Of a stretch of DNA of 64,000 nucleotides, positions 28,979-38,496 are shown in pieces. This DNA is from Gemmatimonadota bacterium (GTDB taxonomy: Bacteria; Gemmatimonadota; Gemmatimonadetes; Gemmatimonadales; Gemmatimonadaceae), in assembly GCA_028287235.1 (NCBI GenBank), contig JAQBQB010000008.1:122086-186085 (forward strand). Reading direction: 5' to 3'. The translations under genes were made by a program, and so were the position numbers. Below the pieces are notes generated by a model. It worked only from the letters and a program-made list of their open reading frames with translations. It was not told the origin of the DNA and did no database searches. The stretch's first letter is position 1. Each line of letters begins with the position of its first letter.

Positions 28979-29278
28979 TTACGTGGTCGGAGCCTGTTCG
29001 GCGGGCGCTGCACCAGCCGCGGGAGCGGCGGGACGGCGGCCCCAAGGCGAGCGCGGAGCGGGCGGACGGGCCCGGTCGGCCAGAATCTGGGTGTAATACG
29101 CAATCATGCGCGGCTTGACCGTGGCTTGCGTATCGCCCGGCTTCGAGGTGAAGGCGGCGTAGCGAAGCGCATCGCCAGACACTCGGAGCCACCACCACTG
29201 CGTTCCGGGCGTCGCGGGCGAGGACTCGCGCTCGCAGGTGAACGTACGTCCGTCGTCCACAAACTCGAAGCGACCCAT
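28979..29278 (-). CDS. Small conserved-looking protein, Pro/Ala-rich tail
   Basis: A 99-aa protein I do not recognise. ATG at 29,278 follows AAGGTAGTGAGA. The core (MGRFEFVDDGRTFTCERE...TQWWWLRVSGDALRYAAF) is beta-like and rich in aromatic residues; the tail is Pro/Ala/Arg-rich and likely disordered. No signal peptide. It is divergent from the two-helix membrane protein at 29,375. Its opening D-x-GRTFTCE recalls DSAGRTWVCTPE in the 76-aa protein at 36,467. Confidence 0.7.
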   Translation of the reverse strand: MGRFEFVDDGRTFTCERESSPATPGTQWWWLRVSGDALRYAAFTSKPGDTQATVKPRMIAYYTQILADRARPPAPRSPWGRRPAAPAAGAAPAEQAPTT

Positions 29279-29374
29279 TCTCACTACCTTATTGGGGGAT
29301 ATATAGGAACCTAGCGGGTGGACCACTCCGCCGCCCGTGAATGTCACGTTTCGTGTCATTTCGGAGGTATTCAC

Positions 29375-29656
29375 ATGCCAAAAGTGTATTCGCTGACCAT
29401 TCGGAACCGCACGGCCCTCGCGCTGTTCACCATTGCCGTCCTCGGCCTCGGGGCGGTCTTCTTGACGGTGGGACTCGCGCTGCTCCTCGGCCTGGTGGTC
29501 GCCGGCGGCGTGCTGGGCGCCGGCGTGGCCGCGTATCGCCGGTTGCGCGGCGGCCCGCGCCAGGTGCCGAGAGCGAATCTTGATGAGCTCGATCCGGCCC
29601 TCGAGGTCAAGCAGATCGCGCCCCCTGTCGTTCGGCCGCACGACGACAACGATTAG
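29375..29656 (+). CDS. Small membrane protein
   Basis: A 93-aa protein with one long hydrophobic region (TALALFTIAVLGLGAVFLTVGLALLLGLVVAGGVLGAG) that can form two closely spaced helices, then a basic and acidic tail ending in HDDND. ATG at 29,375 follows GGAGG at good spacing; the imperfect inverted repeat AATGtCACG-TTT-CGTGtCATT (29,340-29,360) lies just upstream and could be an operator. Function unknown. Confidence 0.72.
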   Translation: MPKVYSLTIRNRTALALFTIAVLGLGAVFLTVGLALLLGLVVAGGVLGAGVAAYRRLRGGPRQVPRANLDELDPALEVKQIAPPVVRPHDDND

Positions 29657-29689
29657 CTTCACGACTTCACCATTTACCGTGAGCGTGGC

Positions 29690-30019
29690 GTGTTCGACGC
29701 ATCTTATTTCAAGACTGGACTGCTCGAGGACCTGAAGGCGGCGGGGAACAAGTCGACGGTGGAAATCCACCTCATGAATGCCCACGCGCACCGCGTGCGC
29801 TCCGTGCTCGACGCCAAGCCGACGTACGTGGCGTTCGAGGCGTACCGCCAACGCATCGACGGCGGACGCAGCGACCAACATTGGCAGGCCACGCCGTCGG
29901 CCGATGACGCGTCGGCCGAGCTGGTGCGCGTCATCGTCGCCTACGATAGCATCGCGGAGATCGTCATCACCCCGGCCGAAGACGGAGCGGCACCGCGCAT
30001 TGGTTTCGTGCGAGGCTGA
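29690..30019 (+). CDS. Hfq/Sm-like candidate protein
   Basis: A 109-aa protein with no family I can name with certainty. Its pattern resembles Hfq: an N-terminal helix and strand LLEDLKAAGNKSTVEIHLMN parallels FLNALRRERVPVSIYLVN of E. coli Hfq, and the C-terminal VIVAYDSIAEIVITP parallels MVYKHAISTVVPS. An insertion of about 30 residues separates the central strands, larger than in Hfq. The Hfq KH pair is replaced by YD, so RNA binding would differ. GTG start at 29,690. It shares TGATG with the next gene, so translation is coupled. Confidence 0.55.
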   Translation: MFDASYFKTGLLEDLKAAGNKSTVEIHLMNAHAHRVRSVLDAKPTYVAFEAYRQRIDGGRSDQHWQATPSADDASAELVRVIVAYDSIAEIVITPAEDGAAPRIGFVRG

Positions 30020-31122
30020 TGGTCGGCGACGCCGGTCTGCGCGCGATCAGCGCGAGCGGAACTGTCGGCCTCTGTTCGTGGATCCTTGGCCCCGATGCGG
30101 CGCCGATCACGGAAGCCGATGACGCGTTCCTCGCGCTCGTGGGCTACGATCGGGAGAGTCTCGTCGCGCTGGGGCCGCTCGACTGGCGGCGGCTGACCCC
30201 GCCCGACTCCGCGTCGCGGCTCGATGAACGGTTCGCCGAGCTCTCCGAGCTCGGGTCGCATGGACCACGCGAGCAGGAGATCATCTCACGAACGGGCCGG
30301 CACGTTCCGCTGCTCGTCGTGAGCGCAATGGTCGACGTGCGCACCGGCGCCGCGGCGTCGATGTGCATCGACATCACCGAACAGGTTCGCGCGCGCGCCG
30401 ACGCCGAGCGCGCGAGCCAGGCCAAGAGTCGCTTTCTTGCCGTCATGACGCACGAGCTCCGCACCCCGCTCAACACGATCATGGGGCAGACGGAGCTCGT
30501 CGCCGAAGGGACGTACGGCACCGTGACCGACAAGCAGCGCGACGCGCTGGCGCGACTCAAGCGCGCCGCGAGCCAGCTTCGCTCGCTCGTCGACGAGGTG
30601 CTGACCTTCAGCCGCCTCGAGACCGGCGTCGTCCAGTACGACGTGACCGACGTGCCGCTTGCCGACGCGCTCGCAGCGGTGGGTCCGCTCGCGCGATCGC
30701 AGGCCGCGGCGAAGGACATCGTGTTCGACCTCGAGCTGCCAAACGGCGAGATGTGCGTGCGCGCCGATTTCGACAAGCTGCGCGACGTGCTGATCGCCCT
30801 CCTGTCCAACGCCGTGAAGTTCACTCCCGCCGGCGGCCGGATCACGCTGAACACGGCGACGCGCGACACGGCGTCGGAATACGTGTTCGTGCGCGTCTCC
30901 GATACGGGAAGCGGCATTGCGCGGGCGCGGCAGAACGCCGTGTTCGAGCCGTTTACCCAGATGGACGAGGGCCGCGCGCGAAGCGCGACCGGGCTTGGCC
31001 TGGGCCTGACGATCAGCCGGGACCTGGCCCGCGGCATGGGCGGCGACCTCCGCGTACGCAGCGCCGAGGGCGACGGCTCGACCTTTACCCTCTCGTTACG
31101 CCGGTCCGGGGCCGGCCGCTAA
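30019..31122 (+). CDS. PAS-domain sensor histidine kinase, no transmembrane segment
   Basis: A 367-aa cytoplasmic kinase. Residues 15-125 form a PAS-like domain (SWILGPDAAPITEADDAFLALVGY, ending MCIDITEQVRAR). The HisKA motif is FLAVMTHELRTPLN with phosphoacceptor His145; the ATPase shows LLSNAVKFTP, VSDTGSGI, FEPFTQ and TGLGLGLTIS. No membrane helix is seen. Its ATG overlaps the stop of the preceding small protein. The H-NOX/hybrid kinase pair starts 104 bp downstream, so these may form one signalling locus. No separate response regulator is nearby. Confidence 0.9.
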   Translation: MVGDAGLRAISASGTVGLCSWILGPDAAPITEADDAFLALVGYDRESLVALGPLDWRRLTPPDSASRLDERFAELSELGSHGPREQEIISRTGRHVPLLVVSAMVDVRTGAAASMCIDITEQVRARADAERASQAKSRFLAVMTHELRTPLNTIMGQTELVAEGTYGTVTDKQRDALARLKRAASQLRSLVDEVLTFSRLETGVVQYDVTDVPLADALAAVGPLARSQAAAKDIVFDLELPNGEMCVRADFDKLRDVLIALLSNAVKFTPAGGRITLNTATRDTASEYVFVRVSDTGSGIARARQNAVFEPFTQMDEGRARSATGLGLGLTISRDLARGMGGDLRVRSAEGDGSTFTLSLRRSGAGR

Positions 31123-31226
31123 AGTCGCCGGACCGGGGGGCCGAAGCTTGTTCCCATACGATCTGCAGCCCCCCTTCTCCAGAAGAGGGGTCGCGCGGCG
31201 ATGCGGCCAGCTTCAGAGGGGTAGGC

Positions 31227-31823
31227 ATGTACGGAATGGTGAATCGGGCGATCGAAGACCTCGTCTGCGAGAAGTTCGGCGAGGAAGCCTGGGAGCAGAT
31301 CAAGGCGATGGCCGGTGTCGACGTCGATCTGTTCGTCCGGAACGAGACCTACCCCGATGACGTGACCTATCGATTGGTCGGCGCCGCGAGCCGCGTGCTC
31401 GGCGTGAACGCCGGCGTCGTGCTCGAGACCTTTGGTGAACACTGGATCGTGTCCACCGCACGCGACGGCTACGGCGAGCTGCTCGACGCCGCCGGCAAGA
31501 CGCTTGGCGAGTTCCTGATGAACCTTCCGAACTTCCATTCGCGCATCGTGCTGATCTTCCCGAAGCTCAATCCGCCGAAGTTCGTCTGTACGGAAGTCGA
31601 GGAAGAGTCGCTGCGGCTGCACTACCACTCCCATCGTCCCGGCCTCGCGCCGATGGTCGTGGGAATGATGCGCGGACTCGGCAAGATGTTCGAGACGGAC
31701 GTGGTCACCGACATGGTCGCCGATCGCGCGGCCGGCGCGGAGCACGACGAGTTCATCGTCCGCTGGGGCAGTGCGGCGCGGGCACGAACGCAGCACCTCG
31801 CCGCCGAAGCCGCCGCGGCATGA
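31227..31823 (+). CDS. H-NOX heme-nitric oxide binding protein
   Basis: A 198-aa soluble heme sensor. The proximal heme ligand is His104 in [12 protein letters not shown], and the heme-propionate motif Y-x-S-x-R is Tyr133-Ser135-Arg137 in [10 protein letters not shown]. The H-NOX core segment [11 protein letters not shown] is also present. The region matching the distal Tyr of oxygen-binding H-NOX proteins is Pro/Met here, consistent with NO rather than O2 selectivity. Stop and next start overlap (ATGA), so it is made with the HNOBA hybrid kinase and most likely controls it. Confidence 0.9.
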   Translation: MYGMVNRAIEDLVCEKFGEEAWEQIKAMAGVDVDLFVRNETYPDDVTYRLVGAASRVLGVNAGVVLETFGEHWIVSTARDGYGELLDAAGKTLGEFLMNLPNFHSRIVLIFPKLNPPKFVCTEVEEESLRLHYHSHRPGLAPMVVGMMRGLGKMFETDVVTDMVADRAAGAEHDEFIVRWGSAARARTQHLAAEAAAA

Positions 31824-34800
31824 GCGCCGTCGTTCGTCTGGAAACCGAAAACGGGGCGCCGGTTTCGCGTCGCCGCGGCGAGGGGAGCGCGTTCGGCCTT
31901 CCGGCGGAACAGTTCGAGCTCGCCTTTCCGTTTCACGTGGTGTTCGACCGGTCGCTGACCGTCGTGCAGCACGGGCCGGCCGTGCCGCGCATCTGCCCCA
32001 GCATCGGCGTTGGGCGCTCGCTCGACGGAATGGTCACGGTACGCCGTCCGAGCGAGGCGACGAGCTTCGACGCCATGCAGGAGCACGCGCGCGACCTGTT
32101 CATCGTCGAGTGTATCGAGACGGGCGTGGTGATGCGCGGCCAGATGCTCCGGCTTCCGGGCGACGTGCTCGCCTTCGTCGGATCGCCCTGGCTCACGGAG
32201 CCGGGCGACCTGAAGAAATACGGTCTGTCGCTCGACGAGTTCGCGCTCCACGATCCGGTCGTCGATTTCCTGCAGGTGATCCAGGCGCAGATGGCGGGCC
32301 TCGCCGATCAGAAGCGGCTCGCCGACCGTCTGTCGCGGCAGCGCGCCGAGCTGCGCGAGGTCAACCGGCGGCTGTCGGCGCAGTACGACGTCACGCAGCT
32401 GCTCGTCGGCCAGGTGGACGTCAAGGAAGTCGCGCACGAAGTGCTCGGTCTCGTCTGCAAGGTGACGGGGTGGGACGTGGGCTCGCTGTGGCTGGTGGAC
32501 CCGGCGGCCAACGTCATTCGCTGCGCCGCGCTCTGGCATGAAGACCCGGAGCTCGCGTTCTTCGCCGAAGCCACGCGGCCGTGCGCGCTGAAGCACGGCA
32601 CGGGCCTCACGGGCCGCTGCTGGGCGACGGGCAAGATCGCCTGGGTGCGCGACGTCATGGCCGACGAGAACTATCCGAGGCAGGGTGTCGCCAAGCGCGC
32701 GGGCATTCGTGCCGGCGTCGCGATTCCCATTCTCATCGGGTCGCGCGTGGTCGGCGTCGTGGAGTGTCTGCTGCGCACCGTGCGCGACGTGGACGGCGAC
32801 GTGGACGCCATGCTGCACGAGGTGGCGCGCAAGCTGGGCCACGCCATCGAGCGCATCGAAGCGCGCGAGTCGCTGGTGCGCGCCAAGGACATCGCCGAAG
32901 CGGCGAGCAGCGCGAAGAGCGAGTTCCTCGCGAACATGAGTCACGAGATTCGCACGCCGATGAACGGCGTGCTGGGCATGACGCACCTCCTGCTCGACAC
33001 CACGCTCGACACGCAGCAGCGCGAGTACGCCGACACCATCGCGCGCTCGGCGGAGGCGCTGCTCACGATTCTCAACGACATTCTCGATCTGTCGAAGATC
33101 GAGGCGGGCAAGCTGGCGATCGAGGCGATTCCGGTCGACTTGCACGCCACGCTCGAGGACGTGCTGGAGCTGATGGTGCCGCGCGTGGCGGAGAAGCAGA
33201 TCGAGCTCGTGCTGCACTGCGCGGCCGACGTGCCGCGCCACGTCATCGGCGACCCGGGGCGCATCCGGCAAGTGCTGGTCAACCTCGTCGGCAACGGCGT
33301 GAAGTTCACGCAGCGCGGCCACGTCGCGATTCGCGCCGAGTGCGTGGAGCGAACGTCGGCGGAGGTGTGCGTGCGGTTCACGGTGGAAGACTCGGGCATC
33401 GGCATCTCCGACGAGGCCAAGGCGAAGCTCTTCCAGAATTTCGCGCAGGCCGATTCGTCGACCACGCGGCACTACGGCGGCACGGGCCTCGGTCTCGCGA
33501 TCTCGAAGCGCCTCACGGAGTTGATGGGCGGCGACATCGGCGTGAACAGCGCACAGGGTGCGGGCTCGTCGTTCTGGTTCACGGTGCGCGTGCCGATCGA
33601 CCCCGCGCGCGCCACGGAGATCTCGACATCCGCGGCTGGCCGCCGCGCGCTCGTCATCGACGATCGTCCGCGGTTGTCCGAGGCGCTCGGCGAGCGCATC
33701 AAGGCCGCGGGCGGCACGTGGGATTGGGCGACGACGGGCGAACAGGCGATGTCGCTGATGCGCGGCGCGAATGCGGCCCGCCGCCCGTACGACGTCGCCA
33801 TCGTTCGCTCGCGCCTGCCCGACATCGACGGGGAGACGTTCGCGCGCGATGCCGGCGAGATCGAGGATCTGCGCGGCGTGCCGCTCATCATGCTCGTGCC
33901 GCCGGCGCGACGCCGCCAGCTCAAGCGCTTTCATGACGCCGGCTTCGCCGCGACGCTCTCCGATCCCGTTCGGCCATCGCAGATCGAAACGGCGCTTCAG
34001 GCGATCTTTGCGTCCGACGCTGCGCCGGCGAGACCAGCGACGGCCGCACCGCGCGCCAGGTCGCTCACGCCGGTGAAGTCGGCGATCGCCGGCACGATCA
34101 AGCCGGTGGCCGCGGCTGCGCCCGTCCAGCGCCGCCGCGTGCTGCTCGTCGACGACAACGTGGTCAATCGCCAGGTGGCGACGGGACTGTTGACGAAGCT
34201 CGATTGCATCGTGGAGTCGGCGGAGAATGGGCGGATCGCCGTCGAGATGACGGCGTATCGCCACTACGACGTCGTCTTCATGGACTGCATGATGCCGGAG
34301 ATGGACGGCTACGAGGCGGCGCGCGCGATTCGCCGGCGCGAGGCGGCCGGCGGCGCGAACGCGCGCCGGATCTCGATCGTCGCGATGACGGCGAACGCGA
34401 TGCAGGGCGATCGCGAGCTGTGCATCGAGTCGGGGATGGACGACCACGTCGCGAAGCCGGTGCGTCCGGAGCATCTTCGCGCCGCGCTGATGCGCTGGTC
34501 GTTGGCTGCGCCGACTCCGCCGGTGTCCGCGCCCGCGATCCCGACGCCGGAGACAGCGGTGCCGACGATCGACGTTGAGGCGCCGCTCGCGCTCATCGAT
34601 TGGGGGATGCTCGACTCCCTCGCGGCCGACGTGGGAGCCGACGGCGAAGATTTCGTGCGCGTCGTGATCTCGGCGTTCGTCGACGGAACACCGGAAGAGA
34701 TCGAGCTGCTGTGCACCGCGGCCCGCGACGGAGACGACACGGTGTTCGCCCGCGCGGCGCACACGTTGAAGGGGTCAGCCGCGACCGTCGGCGCTCCGCG

Positions 34801-34939
34801 TATGACACGCCTCTGCGAAGTCGCCGAAAAAGAGGCGAAAGCAGGCATCGCGAGCGATCGCAATGCCGCGGCAGAGGCGATCGCGGCGGAGTTCAGCCGC
34901 GTTCGCGTGCCGCTCGAAGCGCGCGCTCAGTCGGCGTAA
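31820..34939 (+). CDS. HNOBA-GAF hybrid histidine kinase with two REC domains and HPt
   Basis: A 1,039-aa phosphorelay protein. Order: heme-NO-binding-associated domain (residues 25-180), short helix, GAF (200-345), HisKA with His375 in [10 protein letters not shown], ATPase to about 590, a first REC-like domain (605-730), a second REC with Asp822 ([14 protein letters not shown]), and an HPt domain with His981 in AAHTLKGSA. The first REC keeps the acidic pair VIDDRP but the acceptor site reads [11 protein letters not shown], lacking the Asp, so it is probably inactive. It pairs with H-NOX and likely feeds an unseen regulator. It overlaps rhlE by 13 bp at the 3' end. Confidence 0.92.
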   Translation: MSAVVRLETENGAPVSRRRGEGSAFGLPAEQFELAFPFHVVFDRSLTVVQHGPAVPRICPSIGVGRSLDGMVTVRRPSEATSFDAMQEHARDLFIVECIETGVVMRGQMLRLPGDVLAFVGSPWLTEPGDLKKYGLSLDEFALHDPVVDFLQVIQAQMAGLADQKRLADRLSRQRAELREVNRRLSAQYDVTQLLVGQVDVKEVAHEVLGLVCKVTGWDVGSLWLVDPAANVIRCAALWHEDPELAFFAEATRPCALKHGTGLTGRCWATGKIAWVRDVMADENYPRQGVAKRAGIRAGVAIPILIGSRVVGVVECLLRTVRDVDGDVDAMLHEVARKLGHAIERIEARESLVRAKDIAEAASSAKSEFLANMSHEIRTPMNGVLGMTHLLLDTTLDTQQREYADTIARSAEALLTILNDILDLSKIEAGKLAIEAIPVDLHATLEDVLELMVPRVAEKQIELVLHCAADVPRHVIGDPGRIRQVLVNLVGNGVKFTQRGHVAIRAECVERTSAEVCVRFTVEDSGIGISDEAKAKLFQNFAQADSSTTRHYGGTGLGLAISKRLTELMGGDIGVNSAQGAGSSFWFTVRVPIDPARATEISTSAAGRRALVIDDRPRLSEALGERIKAAGGTWDWATTGEQAMSLMRGANAARRPYDVAIVRSRLPDIDGETFARDAGEIEDLRGVPLIMLVPPARRRQLKRFHDAGFAATLSDPVRPSQIETALQAIFASDAAPARPATAAPRARSLTPVKSAIAGTIKPVAAAAPVQRRRVLLVDDNVVNRQVATGLLTKLDCIVESAENGRIAVEMTAYRHYDVVFMDCMMPEMDGYEAARAIRRREAAGGANARRISIVAMTANAMQGDRELCIESGMDDHVAKPVRPEHLRAALMRWSLAAPTPPVSAPAIPTPETAVPTIDVEAPLALIDWGMLDSLAADVGADGEDFVRVVISAFVDGTPEEIELLCTAARDGDDTVFARAAHTLKGSAATVGAPRMTRLCEVAEKEAKAGIASDRNAAAEAIAAEFSRVRVPLEARAQSA

Positions 34940-36327
34940 GGGCCGCGCGAGCCGCCGCTGGCGGAGCCACCGCCGCCACCACCACGACGCCGGCGGCGCT
35001 TGCTGCTGCCCGACGGACTCGATCCCGACGAACTCGGCCCGGAAGAACTCGTTCCCGCCGAACCCGATCTCGATGAGCCCGACGACTGTCCGCCGCCCGA
35101 GCGCTGGAGCTTGGCCTTGGCGCGCGCGCGATCGTCGGCCTTCTTGGCCCGGATCTGCGCGATGCGCTCGCCGATAGGAATCTCTAATTTCGCCTGCGGC
35201 TTGGCGGCGTAATCGAAGTCGGGCAGCGTCACGCGCGGCAGCGCCTTGCCGATGGCGCGCTCGATCTGGCGGAGGTCGTCGGTCTCCTCGGGCGCCACGA
35301 AGGTGAACGCCTCTCCGGTGAGCTCGGCGCGCGCCGTGCGGCCTACGCGATGGATGTAATCCTCCGCCGCTCCCGGCACGTCGAAGTTCACGACGTGGCC
35401 GAGCGCTTCCACGTCGATGCCGCGCGCGGCGATGTCGGTGGCGACGAGCACGCGATAGCGCCCCGCCTTGAAGCCGTCGAGCGCATCGGTGCGCTGCGAC
35501 TGCGAGCGGTTGCCGTGGATGCGCGCCACGCTGACGCCCCGCTTCTCGAGGAACTCCCACAGCCGGTTCGCGCGGTGCTTGGTCCGCGTGAAGACGAGCG
35601 CTTCCTTCATGATGTCGCGCTCGAGCAGCGCGGCGAGCAGCAGCGACTTGAGCTCCTGCGCCACGGGATAGATCGCCTGCGTGATGCCCGACGCGGGCGC
35701 CTGCTTCCGCTCGAGGTTGATCGTTGCCGGATTGTGCAAGAGCTCGCGGGTGAGCGCGAGGATCGGCGCGGGCATGGTGGCGCTGAAGAACAGCGTCTGC
35801 CGCTTTACCGGCAGATACTTGAGCAAACGCTTAATGTCGGGCAGGAACCCCATGTCGAGCATGCGATCGGCCTCGTCGAGCACGAGATGCTCGATCTTGT
35901 CGAGCTTCGCGTACGAGCTCTTCAAGTGGTCGAGCAGCCGGCCGGGCGTGGCGACGATGAGGTCGACGCCGGTACGGAAAGCGTGCTCCTGCGGCCCCAT
36001 GCCGACGCCGCCGAACACTGCGGCGCCGCTGAGGCGCGTGTGCACCGCGAGCTCCTCGAACTCCTTGAGGATTTGCGCCGCGAGCTCGCGGGTGGGCGTC
36101 ACGACGAGCGCGCGCGTGGTGCCGCGCGGACGACTGAGGAGCTGATTCAGGATCGGCAGCAGGAACGCGGCGGTCTTGCCGCTGCCCGTCGCCGCGCAAG
36201 CGAGCACGTCACGACCTTCGATCGCGGCGGGAATGGCATCGTTCTGAATCGGCGTGGGACGCGTGAAACCGAGCTCTTTGACGCCTCGGAGAAGATCGGG
36301 GTGCAGCTTGAGGGTAGAAAAGGACAC
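34927..36327 (-). CDS. rhlE: DEAD-box ATP-dependent RNA helicase RhlE-like
   Basis: A 466-aa RNA helicase. Motifs: Q-motif region [14 protein letters not shown], Walker [18 protein letters not shown] in [15 protein letters not shown] in FSATMP, and HRVGRTAR. The C-terminal ~70 residues are Lys/Arg/Ser/Gly-rich ([11 protein letters not shown]), a likely RNA-contacting disordered tail. ATG at 36,327. RhlE-type proteins act in ribosome assembly and RNA turnover, often in the cold. The 3' end overlaps the hybrid kinase in convergent orientation. Confidence 0.93.
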   Translation of the reverse strand: MSFSTLKLHPDLLRGVKELGFTRPTPIQNDAIPAAIEGRDVLACAATGSGKTAAFLLPILNQLLSRPRGTTRALVVTPTRELAAQILKEFEELAVHTRLSGAAVFGGVGMGPQEHAFRTGVDLIVATPGRLLDHLKSSYAKLDKIEHLVLDEADRMLDMGFLPDIKRLLKYLPVKRQTLFFSATMPAPILALTRELLHNPATINLERKQAPASGITQAIYPVAQELKSLLLAALLERDIMKEALVFTRTKHRANRLWEFLEKRGVSVARIHGNRSQSQRTDALDGFKAGRYRVLVATDIAARGIDVEALGHVVNFDVPGAAEDYIHRVGRTARAELTGEAFTFVAPEETDDLRQIERAIGKALPRVTLPDFDYAAKPQAKLEIPIGERIAQIRAKKADDRARAKAKLQRSGGGQSSGSSRSGSAGTSSSGPSSSGSSPSGSSKRRRRRGGGGGGSASGGSRGPYAD

Positions 36328-36466
36328 AGGACTCCGTAAGGAAAGACTTTGAGCGTAACCAATGAAGTTAGCGCATTCGAGCCTGTCGTGAGAGAAATGC
36401 CCGCATCGTGACTATCTTTCGTACTCGAGCGGCACGCAGGCCCACGCAGGACGCGGGAGCAATCAG

Positions 36467-36697
36467 ATGGCAGAGCGCAACGTCAAGGACTCGGCGGGAC
36501 GGACCTGGGTCTGTACGCCGGAAGTCACCGAAGCGTCGTCCGAGAAGATGGGACGCGACATCGCGCTCTCGTGCACGACGAGCTCCGTCGCGGAGCCGGT
36601 GGCGCTGACGGTCGGGTGGCAGTGGGCGAAGATGTCGGACAGCGGGCTGGGGAGACTGATCGCGGCGAAAGCACCGGTCGGCAAAAGCAGGGTGTAG
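36467..36697 (+). CDS. Short protein, unknown family
   Basis: A 76-aa protein I do not recognise. ATG at 36,467, preceded by GGGAG (SD). It opens with KDSAGRTWVCTPE and has a second Cys in ALSCTTSS; no signal peptide or helix is evident. Its last codons and TAG stop lie inside the family 2 repeat that starts about 36,689, so the original C-terminus may have been altered by the element. Divergent from rhlE. Confidence 0.65.
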   Translation: MAERNVKDSAGRTWVCTPEVTEASSEKMGRDIALSCTTSSVAEPVALTVGWQWAKMSDSGLGRLIAAKAPVGKSRV

Positions 36698-36846
36698 GGT
36701 ATCGGGGATAGGGTTTGGGGAAGGTGTGCGGGCGCGCCGTGGGCGCGCCCGCTTTTTGTTAGGACTTGGCGAGGTCCATCTATCGAGCCGCGCCAACGGC
36801 GCGGCGTACCTTCCCTAGACCCTATACCCCAGCCCCTAAACCCTAG
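36689..36846. repeat. Family 2 element, copy A: telomere-like arms and two hairpins
   Basis: The left arm AGGGTGTAGGGTATCGGGG continues as GATAGGGTTTGGGGAAGG. The right arm (CCTTCCCTAGACCC then TATACCCCAGCCCCTAAACC) is its imperfect complement over roughly 48 bases. Inside are hairpin 1 (GGCGCGCC-GTG-GGCGCGCC core), a linker AGGTCCATCTATCGAGC, and hairpin 2 (GCCGCGCC-AAC-GGCGCGGC). The TAG of the arms supplies the stop codon of the gene on each side. A second copy in opposite orientation is at 39,961. Confidence 0.85.
36728..36757 (+). terminator. Rho-independent terminator within the family 2 element
   Basis: GCGGGCGCGCC (36728-36738), loop GTG, and exact complement GGCGCGCCCGC (36742-36752) are followed by five T. 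An 11-bp GC stem with a T run is a strong intrinsic terminator for the plus-strand gene ending at 36,697. Confidence 0.8.
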
Positions 36847-38279
36847 AACAGCCCCACTTTCCCTTTCACCGACGCGATGAGCTTCGCCGAGTCGTAGCCG
36901 ACGCCGTCCTTGAACACCACGCTGACTCTCCGAATGTCCTCGATGCGCGCCGACGGGTCGCCGTCGAGCACCACGAGGTCGGCCTGCTTCCCGGCGACGA
37001 TCGAGCCCGTGCGGTCGGCGCGGCCGAGGTAGGTGGCGCCGTTGAGGGTGCCGACCTTGATCGCTTCGAGCGGCGTGAGGCCGCTCTCGACCAGGAGCTC
37101 GATGGCGCGCTGGTCGGAATAGCCCGGGATCACGCCGCCGCCGCCCGTGGGATCGGTGCCGGCCAGCAGGGTGCCGCCGGCGCGGAAGAAGTCGACCTCC
37201 ATCTGGCGTGCCTTGGGGAAGAGCGTGGCGTACACCGAGCGCGTGCTCTTCTGCGTGGCCGCGTACCGCTGCTCGAACTGCTCTCGGACGATCGGGTCGA
37301 GCACGTCGATGCCCGGCGGCACGGGCCGGCCCGGCGTGAACGTCTCGAAGACGGTGAGCGTCGACGTCAGCGCCACGTGGTGCTGTATCAGATCTTGAAT
37401 GAGAGATTTGACAGCCGCGGAGTTCGGGTCGACGGCGGCCAGCGCCGCCTGGCCCGGACCCTGGCCCGGGCAGACGTCGGGCTTCTTGTCGGCCACGAAA
37501 TCGGTCGAGACGAAGAAGCCGTGCTCGAGGTTGTCGATGCCCATGGCCGCCGCCTCGCGGTACGTCACCGAGCAGAGGTGCGCGGTGAGCTTCATGCCGC
37601 GCTTGTGGCCTTCATCGATCGCCGCCTTGAGCTCGTCGCGCGTGATGTGCATGTACGCCTTGAGCGACGTGGCGCCGGCGTCGTGCCAGAAGTCCACCAT
37701 GCGGCGCGCTTCCGCGGCATCGGCGAGCTCGTGGACCTGGCCGAGCCCGAGACCCGGACCCTCGAGGTACGGTGCGGTGGCGTCGATCCAGGGTCCGGCC
37801 TTCTCACCCTTGTCGATGCTCCGCTTGATCGCCAGCTCACCGTAGCCGTTCATGTTGCCGGCGGTGCGCATCGACGTGACGCCGCCGGCGAGATAGAGCT
37901 TCGTGAAGCTCTCGACGAGGTTCGCGTAGACGCCGGGGCCGGTGGGGTAGTACAGGTGCTCGTGGACCATCACGAGCCCCGGGATCACCGACTTGCCCGT
38001 GAGGTCGAGCACCTGCGCGGCCGCGGGAATCTGCGCCGTCGATGCATTGCCCACGCTCGCGATGCGTCCGTCGCGAATGACGATCGTCTGATCCTGCCGA
38101 GCGGGAGCGCCCGTGCCGTCGATCACACGGACGTGGGTGAGCGCGAGGACCGACGTGTCGACCTGGACGAACTGGCGGACAGCGGGCGCGAGAGCGGGGC
38201 GCGTGGCGCGCGCGGATTGGGCGTGCGCAACGTGGGCGCAGGCGGCGGCGAGCGCGAGACCGGAAAGGGATGGACGCAT
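36843..38279 (-). CDS. Exported amidohydrolase
   Basis: A 478-aa metal-dependent hydrolase. ATG at 38,279 gives a signal peptide (LSGLALAAACAHVAHAQ). Metal ligands are in PGLVMVHEHLYYP (H-x-H), the candidate carbamylated Lys in TSLKAYMHI, further His in LTAHLCSVT and NLEHGFF, and the catalytic Asp in LLAGTDPTGGGG. The C-terminal KQADLVVLDGDPS finishes the fold. Such enzymes often cleave dipeptides or acyl-amino acids; the substrate is unassigned. The stop codon lies in the family 2 repeat, and a family 1 repeat begins 39 bp upstream of the start. Confidence 0.88.
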   Translation of the reverse strand: MRPSLSGLALAAACAHVAHAQSARATRPALAPAVRQFVQVDTSVLALTHVRVIDGTGAPARQDQTIVIRDGRIASVGNASTAQIPAAAQVLDLTGKSVIPGLVMVHEHLYYPTGPGVYANLVESFTKLYLAGGVTSMRTAGNMNGYGELAIKRSIDKGEKAGPWIDATAPYLEGPGLGLGQVHELADAAEARRMVDFWHDAGATSLKAYMHITRDELKAAIDEGHKRGMKLTAHLCSVTYREAAAMGIDNLEHGFFVSTDFVADKKPDVCPGQGPGQAALAAVDPNSAAVKSLIQDLIQHHVALTSTLTVFETFTPGRPVPPGIDVLDPIVREQFEQRYAATQKSTRSVYATLFPKARQMEVDFFRAGGTLLAGTDPTGGGGVIPGYSDQRAIELLVESGLTPLEAIKVGTLNGATYLGRADRTGSIVAGKQADLVVLDGDPSARIEDIRRVSVVFKDGVGYDSAKLIASVKGKVGLF

Positions 38280-38318
38280 GCGGAAACGGTATCGCAGGTG
38301 AGCAACGACAGCAACCGT

Positions 38319-38418
38319 GTCATCCCGAGCGAATGCGAGGGATCTACTCGAACGTGCTCGTGGCCGGCACACTACCGGGCCAACAGATCCTTCGGTCGCT
38401 GCGCTCCCTCAGGATGAC
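38319..38418. repeat. Family 1 palindromic repeat, copy R3
   Basis: The left arm GTCATCCCGAGCGAATGCGA ends GGATCT, and the right arm AGATCCTTCGGTCGCTGCG ends CCTCAGGATGAC at 38,418. The 100-bp element lies 39 bp upstream of the amidohydrolase ATG and about 80 bp upstream of mmsA, inside a divergent promoter region. Confidence 0.88.
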
Positions 38419-38496
38419 AATGCGGCTGTTCCCTCGGCATGCCGACGCGAGCCAACGCCACCTTGCCACGGCTCAACCCGCGCCTCATGATATCCC

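Noticed and set aside
31622..34762. Long open frame on the minus strand (over 1,000 codons) opposite the hybrid kinase
   Set aside because: It is Arg/His-rich with no motif, and lies fully antisense to a gene with strong domain evidence; long antisense frames are common in GC-rich DNA.
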